Shown: in pieces, positions 21,476 to 29,874 of the stretch | Layout of the letters: every line of letters starts with the position of its first letter | How positions within the stretch are numbered: the stretch's first letter is position 1 | Source of the DNA: Pseudoalteromonas shioyasakiensis | Lineage (GTDB): Bacteria; Pseudomonadota; Gammaproteobacteria; Enterobacterales; Alteromonadaceae | Reading direction: 5' to 3' | Assembly: GCF_022398475.1 (NCBI RefSeq) | Contig: NZ_JAKEVM010000001.1 | Span: 99,639 to 163,638, forward strand | DNA: 64,000 bases | Position numbers and translations under genes: made by a program | Notes under the pieces: generated by a model | What the model was told of the DNA's origin: nothing | Databases searched by the model: none | Seen by the model: the letters and a program-made list of their open reading frames with translations, nothing else

Positions 21476-22549
21476 TTACCATCGCCAGTAATTTAATTTT
21501 CTACGCATTTTAAAATTACGAATAAAATTACGTGGTTTCGGCTTAAGTGCAGGATTGCTCAATAGTAATTCATTGCTAGCAGCAAGTACACGTTGACTCG
21601 ATAAGCCGTCTTGATATGGATGCAGTTGCTGGCAGAAGTGCTCAATTTTCGCCATTAATTCAGCAGGCTGTGTGAAGGCATAATCAATCGCTTCAGTTAG
21701 TTTATTGACATCTGTAATATCAATAAGATGTTCGCCAGGTGCTTGATTGCAGAAAGTTACGACAGGCTTTCTTTGTAAGATAAACATAAGCAAAATGGAT
21801 GAGGTATCACACAGCATGACATCCGCTGCTTGCAACAGCGGTAATACATTATCTGTCTCGACAAAGGTTAGGTTTTCGTTTTGTAGAGCCTTGTATTGTT
21901 CAACAAGCTCGCTTGGCATTTTCGGGTGAAATTGCACCAAAATTCGCCACTTTCCTTGCTCACTGTATGCTTTTATTTGTTCGTATAATTTAGGTGCAAG
22001 AGAAAGGTTTCTAGAAAAAGTTGAACAAATTAAAAGAGTTTGCCTTTTATCGCCTTCATCTACGTATGGATTGTTTTCTATTTTTGAAAATAATGGATCT
22101 AGAGTAGGCCAACCTGTTTCTTTAGTTAAAAAGAAACCATGCTTTTTAGCTAGTTTCTCAAACTTAGAAGTTGTATTAGGGCCTTGGGTACAATACAGGT
22201 CAAAGCAGCCTCGGATGTTAAAATGATCTTCGTATCCTTTTCGATTTAGTTTTCCAGAATTAAAGCCGTGAAAAACAGCTACTTTTTTTCCTGGGATAAA
22301 GTTTGGAATTACATTCCCAGGAATGTATGAAATGTCTGGTTGCCACTGGATTACATCATCTATAGTTTCTAAACACGATTCATCTGAACGAAGGAAGTTC
22401 TGATTAACTTCATCACCATAGAAAAACCATTTAACTTCACCACCACGAGCTAAAATCTCCCGTTGCAATGGGCGTAAGATCGCGTACGAATAGTTCTGCG
22501 AAATAAACATTAAATATTTTTTTTCTGCGGTAGCTGCTAAGTAATCCAA
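21476..22549 (-). CDS. CDP-glycerol glycerophosphotransferase family protein (TagF-like)
   Basis: The family transfers glycerol-phosphate (or related units) from CDP-alcohols to surface polymers. The 357 residues show KVAVFHGFNSGK, the LYCTQGPNTTSKFEKLA segment, GWPTLDPLF, LICSTFSRNLS, VQFHPKMPSELVEQY and ADVMLCDTSSILLMFILQRK, the latter matching the conserved TS-S-x-E/KP acceptor-donor region of the family. No membrane segment or signal is seen, so it works at the cytoplasmic face. A second, different member lies at 28358-29422 beside a glycerol-3-phosphate cytidylyltransferase. The acceptor (capsule, LPS or glycan) is unknown. Parts of the gene look more AT-rich than neighbouring housekeeping genes. 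Confidence 0.82.
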   Translation of the reverse strand: MDYLAATAEKKYLMFISQNYSYAILRPLQREILARGGEVKWFFYGDEVNQNFLRSDESCLETIDDVIQWQPDISYIPGNVIPNFIPGKKVAVFHGFNSGKLNRKGYEDHFNIRGCFDLYCTQGPNTTSKFEKLAKKHGFFLTKETGWPTLDPLFSKIENNPYVDEGDKRQTLLICSTFSRNLSLAPKLYEQIKAYSEQGKWRILVQFHPKMPSELVEQYKALQNENLTFVETDNVLPLLQAADVMLCDTSSILLMFILQRKPVVTFCNQAPGEHLIDITDVNKLTEAIDYAFTQPAELMAKIEHFCQQLHPYQDGLSSQRVLAASNELLLSNPALKPKPRNFIRNFKMRRKLNYWRW

Positions 22550-22671
22550 GAAAACCTCCTATTTCGAGGGCACTAGTATAGCGAAATAATGTTTATGACA
22601 GCAAAATTACTGAAAGTTTAAATTTTTATGGTTTTTATTACATCCGCAGGCTGCTGATGATAGTGCAATGA

Positions 22672-22700
22672 TTGAGCTTTCAAAGCGTCTAGATTATTAT
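22672..22700 (+). promoter_or_regulatory. candidate sigma-70 promoter of purC
   Basis: TTGAGC (22672-22677) and TATTAT (22695-22700) are separated by 17 bases, a good match to -35 and -10 boxes. It would give an untranslated leader of about 60 bases. No PurR-type palindrome was recognised nearby. Confidence 0.5.
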
Positions 22701-22766
22701 AGGCGGCCATAACCCCAATCCCATACATGTGCTCACAAGAGCATGCCAAATACTATCGGAGATAGC

Positions 22767-23873
22767 ATGACTAGCTATAAAGTTTTAGACGTAAACGATG
22801 ATTTACCGATCCGTACTAAAGGTGCGGTACACAGTGGTAAAGTGCGTTCAGTTTATTGGTTAACTGATGAAGACAGCGCTCGTTTAATTAATGACAAAGG
22901 TTATCAAGTTCCAAAAGGAACTGAGCTAGCTATTATGGTTATTTCTGACCGTATTTCTGCGTTTGATTGTATTTGGCAAGGTGAAAACGGTTTAAATGGT
23001 GTTCCTGGTAAAGGCATCGCGCTAAACTCTGTGGCATCTCATTGGTTTAAGTTATTTGATAAAGCAGGCCTTGCTGGTAACCATATTGTTGATATTCCAC
23101 ACCCTTATGTATGGATTGTGCGTAAAGCAAGTACTGTAAAAGTTGAAGCCATTGCTCGCCAGTATATTACTGGCAGTATGTGGCGTGATTATGCGAAAGG
23201 CACGCGTAATTTCTGTGGTATTGATTTACCAGAGGGACTAGCTGCGAACCAAAAGCTAGATGAAGTTTTAATTACGCCATCAACGAAAGGCATTATCACA
23301 GGTGTTACTGACATTCCTGAAGTAGATGATGTGAACATTACTCGTGAAAACATCACTAATAACCTATCTGTTTTTAACTTCAAGTCTGAAGACGATGTGG
23401 CTAAATATGAGCAACTACTTGTTGAAGGCTTTAAGCTGATCAGTGATGAACTAGCGCAGCTTGACCAAATCTTTGTCGATACTAAATTTGAATTTGGTTA
23501 TGTTGAAGACATTGATGGTTCAGATAAGCTTATCTACATTGATGAAGTAGGCACGCCTGATTCATCACGTATCTGGGATGGCCCAGCTTACCGTGATGGT
23601 AAAATCATTGAAAACTCAAAAGAGGGTTTCCGCCAGTTATTAATTAATAACGTGCCAGACAGCGATGTGTTATTAAATAAAGACCGCATGGACGAGCGTG
23701 AGCAGCTTGCTAAAGACTACACCTTGCCAGAATCAGTGATGCTTGAAGTGTCTGATACTTACGTTGGCATTGCGAGTAAAATCATTGGTCAAGAAATTAC
23801 TATTCCAAGCGACCCACGTAGTGAAGTAATCGCTATTTTAGATAAAGAATACGGCTTAATTAAGCACAATTAA
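22767..23873 (+). CDS. purC: phosphoribosylaminoimidazole-succinocarboxamide synthase
   Basis: PurC joins CAIR and aspartate using ATP to make SAICAR in purine synthesis. The 368 residues are the longer form of the enzyme. Marks are [51 protein letters not shown] and [15 protein letters not shown] chose the ATG at 22767, which has GGAG 5 bases upstream; an in-frame ATG at 22743 lacks a ribosome site. It stands alone with its own promoter-like boxes and terminator. purD is in the same window at 61836-63122 but in a separate unit. Confidence 0.96.
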   Translation: MTSYKVLDVNDDLPIRTKGAVHSGKVRSVYWLTDEDSARLINDKGYQVPKGTELAIMVISDRISAFDCIWQGENGLNGVPGKGIALNSVASHWFKLFDKAGLAGNHIVDIPHPYVWIVRKASTVKVEAIARQYITGSMWRDYAKGTRNFCGIDLPEGLAANQKLDEVLITPSTKGIITGVTDIPEVDDVNITRENITNNLSVFNFKSEDDVAKYEQLLVEGFKLISDELAQLDQIFVDTKFEFGYVEDIDGSDKLIYIDEVGTPDSSRIWDGPAYRDGKIIENSKEGFRQLLINNVPDSDVLLNKDRMDEREQLAKDYTLPESVMLEVSDTYVGIASKIIGQEITIPSDPRSEVIAILDKEYGLIKHN

Positions 23874-23917
23874 TTGCTATTTTTTTAACTTAGATATGCT
23901 CTAAGTCAATATTATTA

Positions 23918-23957
23918 AAGCCAAGTTGGTTTTCTACTAAAACTGCTTGGCTTTTTT
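23918..23957 (+). terminator. terminator of purC
   Basis: AAAGCCAAG pairs with CTTGGCTTT. An inner stem GTTTT/AAAAC extends the hairpin, and six T follow the right arm. Confidence 0.85.
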
Positions 23958-24040
23958 CTTGCTTTTCATACCCTCTCTCATTAACTTAAGCTAAGATTAA
24001 TCTATACTTATTAGCAAACTAGGCTAAGCAAGGTTCAATT

Positions 24041-24691
24041 ATGACGTTTTTTGCGCACTGTGCTCGCACGGTATGTTCTTTTGTAGTTCTGTGCAGCGCA
24101 GCAACTGCATTCGCTGCTGATATTTCATTTACCGTTCGTGATCAATTTGGTAAGCCTTTGGCTGATGCTGTCATCGAATTAGAAAATAATGCGAACTTAC
24201 CGAGCACGCAATTACCCGTTGCTGTGATGGATCAGGTAAATAAGCAATTTTCACCTAATGTATTGGTGATACAGCAAGGGCAGTCTGTTGATTTTCCTAA
24301 TAGCGATAATATTCGCCATCATGTTTATTCTTTTTCAAGTGCTAAACCTTTTAATATTAAGCTTTACGCTGACCGTCCAGAAAAACCTGAGTTGTTTGAT
24401 AACAGCGGGGTTGTAGTCTTAGGCTGTAATATTCACGACTCTATGGTGGGTTATATCTATGTCGCAAATAGCGCTAATACACTAAAAACAGCAGAGGATG
24501 GTAAAGTACAATTAAAAGGTATTACTGTTCCAACTAGTATAACGATTTGGCACCCAAACCAAGCAAGTGAAATTAATAAAAAATTATCAGTCACTGTAAC
24601 TGAGCAAGTCGCTGATATTACAATTAATACGAATGAACCTGCACCGCGTAATACGTTTGGTGAGATGTTTAAGGCAGATAATGATTCATAG
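24041..24691 (+). CDS. exported cupredoxin-like (methylamine-utilisation-type) protein
   Basis: The 216-residue protein has a signal peptide (about 1-26, ending FAADIS) and a cupredoxin-type beta-barrel. Likely type-1 copper ligands are visible: His in NIRHHVYSFS, then Cys, His and Met in LGCNIHDSMVGYIYVAN. It resembles the small periplasmic proteins annotated as methylamine utilisation protein, though no methylamine genes are nearby. A C-terminal carboxypeptidase-regulatory-like strand pattern (about 150-200) follows the barrel. It is the first gene of a four-gene overlapped operon with a GGDEF/EAL protein, a DUF3034 protein and a lipoprotein globin. A sensory or redox role feeding the c-di-GMP protein is inferred. 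Confidence 0.82.
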   Translation: MTFFAHCARTVCSFVVLCSAATAFAADISFTVRDQFGKPLADAVIELENNANLPSTQLPVAVMDQVNKQFSPNVLVIQQGQSVDFPNSDNIRHHVYSFSSAKPFNIKLYADRPEKPELFDNSGVVVLGCNIHDSMVGYIYVANSANTLKTAEDGKVQLKGITVPTSITIWHPNQASEINKKLSVTVTEQVADITINTNEPAPRNTFGEMFKADNDS

Positions 24692-26996
24692 TTTAAGAGG
24701 GCGGATCATAGCCTTATGCGTTAGCCTGGTTTTATTAACTAGTTTAGTCAGTTTAGCGAGCTCTTGGTGGTCGACAAATCGCTTTAATGATCAAAAGTTG
24801 CGTGAAGATATTAATGTCGCTGAAAATGTTTTTAAGCAATATTTAAGCGCTAAAGAGAGCCTGCTATTAACTGCTGCAAAGGTGCTGACCGCAGATTTTG
24901 GCTTTAAACAAGCGGTCGCAACTCAAGACGCCGATACCATTAGTAGTGTATTGAATAACCACAGTCGTCGAATAAATGCTGATTTGATGTTGCTTGTGGA
25001 TTTATCAGGGCAATTGGTCTCAGCAAATACTGAATTTAATCATAGGCCAGATGAGTTTTCTGCATTGATGAATGAATTACTCATTGATGCTGAGCAATCA
25101 AATTTCATTGTACTTGATCAAACCCTTTACCAAGTTATTTTACTGCCAGTACGTGCGCCGCGAACTGTTGCCTACAGTTTAGTGGGGTTCGAGATTAACG
25201 ATCTGGTTGCTGCAGAGCTTAAAAACCTCACCACAATGGATGTGAGTTTTATTGGTGAAGATGATGGTGTGGTAGAGACATCGCTGCCCAAGCAACCACA
25301 AAGCACCTCTGTATTAGCGCATTTTAATAACGAGACAACGCAGCGCATATTTGGTGAAAAGCCGGTCTATAGAAACCGCCTGGTTGAACTTCCATCTTTG
25401 CCCGGACACCTAGTTTCTGTGCTATTAAGTGCTGATTTAACCCAGAGTTATCGTGAGTTTGAACAGCTGTTTTTCACCATTATTGTGCTTGCTGCTATTA
25501 CGGTTGTGATAGGCGTATTGACCAGTGGAATCTTAGCTAAAAATCTCACAACACCGCTTTCAAAGCTTACTTTACTTGCGCAGCAATTTGCCCGTGGCAA
25601 CTATAAAGCTGAATTTGTAGGTAAAAAGCAAAGTAGTGAAATCACCACCTTAATTGATGCCTTTAACAACATGGGTAACGACATTAAAGAGCGTGAACAG
25701 CAAATAAGTTTTCAAGCTAGCCATGATTCATTAACTGGCTTTTATACCCGTTCTGCTATGTTAGAAAACATGGAAAACTTGTTTGCCGAAGGGGCTGAGT
25801 ACACACTGGTTGCTATAGATATCCGCGGCCTTCGCCATATCAATGATAAATTAGGCCCGCGTATTGGCGATGATTGTCTTAAAGCGGTTGCTGAGCGGAT
25901 TGGTGAGTACTCAGCTCATCATAATGGTGTTAATGCTCGGATTGGCGGTGACGAATTTTTAACTTTATTGCCAGCCGATGAAACGAAACAATTTAAAGAT
26001 GCGGTAATGAAGTTAGTTGCTCAGTTACAGGCTGGCTACTTAATTCAAGGCTTAAACATTACGTTACGCTTTAGTGTTGGGGTGGTGCATTGCCTTTCGC
26101 AAAATGTCAGCCCTGAGGATTTAATGCGTCGCTCGTTAATTGCTGTTGATACCGCATCTTGCGAGCATAAAACTATTCATTATTATCAAGAAGGTGAAGA
26201 CGAAGAACATCTTGAGCGCCTAGCAATAATTGATGAACTTAAGCAAGCCCTTGTTGATGATGACGGTCAGCTGTTCATGACCTATCAGCCAAAACTAAAT
26301 ATTAAAACTAATAGCATTGATAAAGTTGAGTCGTTAATCCGCTGGCAACGCAAAGACGGTCAGTGGGTTTCACCAGAACTGTTTATTGATTTAGCAGAGC
26401 AATCGGGGGTGATTGTTGAGTTAACTTCTTGGGTTGTTAAAACCGTAGTGTCGCAAGTTGCAGCATGGCAACAGCAAGGTATTACTATGCAGGCTGCAAT
26501 TAATGTTTCTGCGCAAGATATTGCATACCCAAGCTTTTACTCACACCTTGCTAAACAGTTAGAAAAACATGCTGTTAATGGGCGCTTGATCACAATTGAG
26601 CTTACAGAACGCGATATGATTGAGAACGAAGAGCAAGGTATTAAGGCGCTAGAAAACCTCAAAACCTTGGGGGTTAAAATCTCGTTGGATGACTATGGTG
26701 TAGGGCAAACATCGCTTGGGCGCTTAAAGTCATTACCGATTGATGAGCTAAAACTTGATAAGTGTTTTATTTTGCAATTAGATCAGTCTCGTCAAGATCA
26801 ATACATAGTGCAATCTACGGTTACTCTAGGTCATCAGTTGGGCTTTTCGGTTGTTGCTGAAGGGGTTGAGAACAAAAATTCACTGGATATTTTAGTGCAA
26901 AATAAATGCGATTATGCACAAGGGTATTATTTAAGTAGGCCACTAAAATCAGAGCAGTTTTTGCAGTGGTTAGAGGTGTACAATGAAGCGTCTTAA
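24681..26996 (+). CDS. membrane GGDEF-EAL protein with periplasmic sensor and HAMP domain
   Basis: The N-terminus has a membrane segment (about 5-28), a periplasmic sensory region (about 30-265), a second membrane segment (about 267-290), HAMP (about 292-345), GGDEF (about 360-515) and EAL (about 530-770). The GGDEF motif is intact (422-426, RIGGDEF). The EAL signature reads ESL (550-552), keeping Glu and Leu; ELTERD, DDYGVG and AEGVEN are also present. It may therefore make and/or break c-di-GMP. I chose the ATG at 24681 because AAGG lies 6 bases upstream. It overlaps the cupredoxin gene by 11 bases and the DUF3034 gene by 14 bases. The periplasmic region may read a signal from the copper or haem partners. 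Confidence 0.9.
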   Translation: MIHSLRGRIIALCVSLVLLTSLVSLASSWWSTNRFNDQKLREDINVAENVFKQYLSAKESLLLTAAKVLTADFGFKQAVATQDADTISSVLNNHSRRINADLMLLVDLSGQLVSANTEFNHRPDEFSALMNELLIDAEQSNFIVLDQTLYQVILLPVRAPRTVAYSLVGFEINDLVAAELKNLTTMDVSFIGEDDGVVETSLPKQPQSTSVLAHFNNETTQRIFGEKPVYRNRLVELPSLPGHLVSVLLSADLTQSYREFEQLFFTIIVLAAITVVIGVLTSGILAKNLTTPLSKLTLLAQQFARGNYKAEFVGKKQSSEITTLIDAFNNMGNDIKEREQQISFQASHDSLTGFYTRSAMLENMENLFAEGAEYTLVAIDIRGLRHINDKLGPRIGDDCLKAVAERIGEYSAHHNGVNARIGGDEFLTLLPADETKQFKDAVMKLVAQLQAGYLIQGLNITLRFSVGVVHCLSQNVSPEDLMRRSLIAVDTASCEHKTIHYYQEGEDEEHLERLAIIDELKQALVDDDGQLFMTYQPKLNIKTNSIDKVESLIRWQRKDGQWVSPELFIDLAEQSGVIVELTSWVVKTVVSQVAAWQQQGITMQAAINVSAQDIAYPSFYSHLAKQLEKHAVNGRLITIELTERDMIENEEQGIKALENLKTLGVKISLDDYGVGQTSLGRLKSLPIDELKLDKCFILQLDQSRQDQYIVQSTVTLGHQLGFSVVAEGVENKNSLDILVQNKCDYAQGYYLSRPLKSEQFLQWLEVYNEAS

Positions 26997-27816
26997 TTGG
27001 TTGTTTTGTCTGGCTTGCCTCGGTTTTGCAAGTTCAGGATTAGCTGCATCGGGTAAATTACTAGCAACGCCTGGTGTCTCACAAGTTGAAGGTAGTGCGG
27101 GTGGTGGTATTGTCCCTTGGGCGCAACTTGCAGGCTATGCAAGTGATGATGAAATAGCAATAAATGGTTTTTGCAGCCGTGCAGACGTGAGTGATTACCG
27201 CTTAGATGTTTGTGGCGCGCAGCTAAATATTTATGATCGCGTTGAATTTAGTTACGCAGAGCAACGCTTCGAAGTTCCGGCATTAAATACCGATATTGAG
27301 CAATCAATTACAGGAGCGAAAGTGCGCTTATACGGCGATATCGTTTACAGTAAATGGCCGCAGCTGAGCTTGGGTGTGCAACATAAATCACTGGATGACG
27401 GCAGTATCGCAAACCTACTCGGTGCCAAAGACACCAGCGGTACCGACGTATATCTTGCTGCTAGTAAACTACATTTGGGCGCGCTTGCTGGGTATAACTG
27501 GTTTTGGAACACCACCTTTCGTTATAGCGATGCTAATCAGCTTGGCTTGTTAGGCTTTGGCGGCCCTGATAGCGATAAAGAATTGTTATTTGAAGCATCG
27601 ACAGCTGTGTTTTTAACCCACCAAATAGCCGTTGGTGTTGAGTATCGTGAAAAGTCCAATAACCTTGGCTTAGGAGAGCAAGATTGGCAGGATGTGTTTG
27701 TTGCTTGGTTTCCTAATAAGTATGTTAGCGTGACTGCTGCTTGGTTAGACTTAGGAAGTATTGCTGGGGCTAAGGATCAAACAGGTTGGTATCTTTCTGT
27801 AACAGGGTATTGGTAA
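26983..27816 (+). CDS. DUF3034 family exported protein, probable outer-membrane beta-barrel
   Basis: The 277-residue protein has a signal peptide (about 1-21, ending SSGLAA) and then GKLLATPGVSQVEGSAGGG, the start typical of DUF3034. Amphipathic strands, many aromatic residues and a C-terminal aromatic (SVTGYW) suggest an outer-membrane barrel. Two Cys (in FCSRADV and DVCGAQL) lie in an early loop and could form a disulfide. The function is unknown. The start overlaps the GGDEF/EAL gene by 14 bases and its stop shares a base with the start of the globin gene (TAATG), so the operon is tightly coupled. Confidence 0.82.
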   Translation: MKRLNWLFCLACLGFASSGLAASGKLLATPGVSQVEGSAGGGIVPWAQLAGYASDDEIAINGFCSRADVSDYRLDVCGAQLNIYDRVEFSYAEQRFEVPALNTDIEQSITGAKVRLYGDIVYSKWPQLSLGVQHKSLDDGSIANLLGAKDTSGTDVYLAASKLHLGALAGYNWFWNTTFRYSDANQLGLLGFGGPDSDKELLFEASTAVFLTHQIAVGVEYREKSNNLGLGEQDWQDVFVAWFPNKYVSVTAAWLDLGSIAGAKDQTGWYLSVTGYW

Positions 27817-28235
27817 TGATGAAAACACTTTTTACATTTGTATTTGCCGTTATGTTAGTTGGTTGTGCAAGTAGCAACAATAGCACCTTGTATCAGCAAA
27901 TTAATGGCGAACAAGGAGTTGAAAAACTGGTTGATAGTTTTATCAATCAAATAGGCCGTGACGAACAAATTTTAGCTTATTTTAAACAAACGAATGTCGC
28001 CCATTTTCGACAAGGCTTTATTACTCATTTGTGTAGCGTCACAGACGGTCCTTGTGAATATAAAGGCGATAATATGGTTGATATCCACACCGGAATGAAT
28101 ATCCCTAAAAAAGACTTTAACCGTGTGGTAGAGCTTTTGATTAATGCTATGGACGAACAACAGATCCCGCAAACGGTACAAAATCAAATCCTTAGCCGCC
28201 TAGCCCCCCTTCGTCCTGAGGTAATTGATATTTAG
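27816..28235 (+). CDS. lipoprotein group I truncated haemoglobin
   Basis: The 140-residue protein begins with a lipoprotein signal (lipobox LVGC, Cys17) and continues with a truncated-globin fold: LYQQINGEQGVEKLVDSF, LAYFKQTN, CEYKGDNMVDIHTGMNI and a C-terminal helix. H91 in DIHTGMNI matches the proximal haem ligand of group I truncated haemoglobins. By eye alignment the usual B10 Tyr is Ile43. Most truncated globins are cytoplasmic, so membrane anchoring in the periplasm is notable. I chose the ATG at 27816 (TAATG overlap with DUF3034); the next codon is also ATG. A role in sensing or binding O2, NO or haem is inferred. Confidence 0.87.
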   Translation: MMKTLFTFVFAVMLVGCASSNNSTLYQQINGEQGVEKLVDSFINQIGRDEQILAYFKQTNVAHFRQGFITHLCSVTDGPCEYKGDNMVDIHTGMNIPKKDFNRVVELLINAMDEQQIPQTVQNQILSRLAPLRPEVIDI

Positions 28236-28357
28236 CTAGAACAAACTTGGAATGTAAGCTGAAAGAATAAAGTAATTTATGTACAATAGCTTTATTAAAA
28301 GTTTTTTGTTCTATTACTGTCATCTCACAAAAAAATAATAAAGATTGTTTAGCTTTT

Positions 28358-29422
28358 ATGAATATAATTTTCGATACTCAAAGTCTCTACTACTTACCGC
28401 AATATATTCCGGTATATAAAAAACTACTTACCAAAGATATAACTAGTAGGTTTGTTTTTTATCGCAATAGCCATGAACAAACAATCCAGCAAATCATAGA
28501 TGACAATGAACTTGAGCATATTTGGGTTGATAATCAAAAGCAAGCTATTGAATATTACGAAAATGAGCGAGCAGATTGGGTGTTTTTTGCAAACTCATTC
28601 GAGTTTTTAGACCGTTTACACAAAGTGTCTAAAAGCGCTCAGTTAGGGCATGGCATTGGGCCTAAATCTAGTTATTACACCAAATCATCACAAGCCATGA
28701 CGGTCAGGTTTGTTGAGGGGCAGTATCGCCTTAAGCGTTTACAAAATATGTATCCAGATGATTGTTTTGTTGATGTGGGTTTTTGTAAACTTGACGATAT
28801 TTTTAATCAAGTGCCTCTTGATGGTGCTTTAGATTTAACGAAATTTGATAAAAGTAAAAAGACTATTCTCTATGCTCCTACATTCTACCCAAGTAGTATC
28901 GAACGCTTTCCAAAAAACTGGCCAGAGCAATTTTCTGAATTTAACATTCTGATCAAACCTCACTATTTCTCAATATGTAAAAGCCGCTATCAAAAGCAAC
29001 GTGATTTATTAGAGCATTGGTCAAACTACGATAATGTTTATCTTGCTCGGGTTGAGGACTATTCACTATTACCATTTTTAGATCAGGCTGACTTACTTAT
29101 AAGTGATGCATCTTCCGCTCTTTTTGAATTTGCTTTACTTAATAAACCTGTAATTTGGTGCGATTTCTTGAAGTTGCGTTGGAGCTACAGAGGTATCTTC
29201 TCTTATCGTTTTAAACGTCGTATGGATCAAGACTACGGTGAATATGCCAATATTGCTGTACATGCAAAAAATTACAAAGACTTACACAAACTTGTTATCG
29301 AGCAACTTGAAAACCCTGAGTCTTTGGCTGAGAAAAGGCTTGAATTAGCTGAAAAGCTAGCAGGTAAACTTGATGGCAAAGCAAGTGAACGAATCGTCAA
29401 TTACTTAGTCGAAAATAATTAA
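28358..29422 (+). CDS. second CDP-glycerol glycerophosphotransferase family protein
   Basis: This 354-residue protein shows the family pattern: AQLGHGIGPKSSYYTKSS, VDVGFCKLDDIF, TILYAPTFYPSSIERFP, FNILIKPHYFSICKSRY and ADLLISDASSALFEFALLNK. It lacks a signal or membrane segment. It is clearly different in sequence from the member at 21476-22549. The next gene encodes a glycerol-3-phosphate cytidylyltransferase, which would supply CDP-glycerol, so this enzyme probably moves glycerol-phosphate onto a surface glycan. The gene is markedly AT-rich and uses many A/T-ending codons compared with its neighbours, which hints at horizontal transfer. The acceptor is unknown. Confidence 0.83.
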   Translation: MNIIFDTQSLYYLPQYIPVYKKLLTKDITSRFVFYRNSHEQTIQQIIDDNELEHIWVDNQKQAIEYYENERADWVFFANSFEFLDRLHKVSKSAQLGHGIGPKSSYYTKSSQAMTVRFVEGQYRLKRLQNMYPDDCFVDVGFCKLDDIFNQVPLDGALDLTKFDKSKKTILYAPTFYPSSIERFPKNWPEQFSEFNILIKPHYFSICKSRYQKQRDLLEHWSNYDNVYLARVEDYSLLPFLDQADLLISDASSALFEFALLNKPVIWCDFLKLRWSYRGIFSYRFKRRMDQDYGEYANIAVHAKNYKDLHKLVIEQLENPESLAEKRLELAEKLAGKLDGKASERIVNYLVENN

Positions 29423-29451
29423 GTTATTAAGAGTACACACTGGAAAAATTA

Positions 29452-29874
29452 ATGAAGAAGATAGGTTACACGACAGGTGTTTTTGATTTATTTCATATAG
29501 GTCATTTAAACATTTTAAAACGAGCAAAATTAGAATGTGATTACTTAATTGTTGGTGTAACTACCGATGAACTTTGTCGTAATGTAAAAAATAAAGAGCC
29601 CGTCATTCCTTTTCAAGAGCGAATGGAAATTGTTGAAGCAGTTAAATTTGTGGATGAAGTTGTCCCACAGGTTAATTACGACAAAGAAGAAGCTTGGAAT
29701 AATTTGAAATTTGATAAAATGTTTGTAGGTGATGATTGGAAAGGAACTGAAAAGTGGAACAAAATAGAAGCTGATTTTGCAAAACTTAATGTTGAAATTT
29801 GCTACTTTTCTTACACATCTCATACATCAAGCACAAAGCTGCGTGAAGTGCTTGATAAAATAAGTAAAAACTAA
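29452..29874 (+). CDS. tagD: glycerol-3-phosphate cytidylyltransferase (TagD-like)
   Basis: This enzyme makes CDP-glycerol from CTP and glycerol-3-phosphate. The 140 residues have the nucleotidyltransferase signature GVFDLFHIGHLNILKRAK with H15 and H18, VPFQERMEIVEA-like PFQERMEIVEAVKFVD, and FVGDDWKGTEKW. The C-terminal SSTKLREVL replaces the usual ISTT motif, so a related CDP-alcohol product is also possible. The gene is AT-rich like the upstream glycerophosphotransferase, and the stop shares a base with the sseA start (TAATG). Together with the two TagF-like genes it forms a CDP-glycerol pathway in a Gram-negative setting. Confidence 0.88.
   Translation: MKKIGYTTGVFDLFHIGHLNILKRAKLECDYLIVGVTTDELCRNVKNKEPVIPFQERMEIVEAVKFVDEVVPQVNYDKEEAWNNLKFDKMFVGDDWKGTEKWNKIEADFAKLNVEICYFSYTSHTSSTKLREVLDKISKN

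Noticed and set aside
22550..22671. PurR-like operator upstream of purC
   Set aside because: No convincing palindrome of the known PurR type was found by eye.
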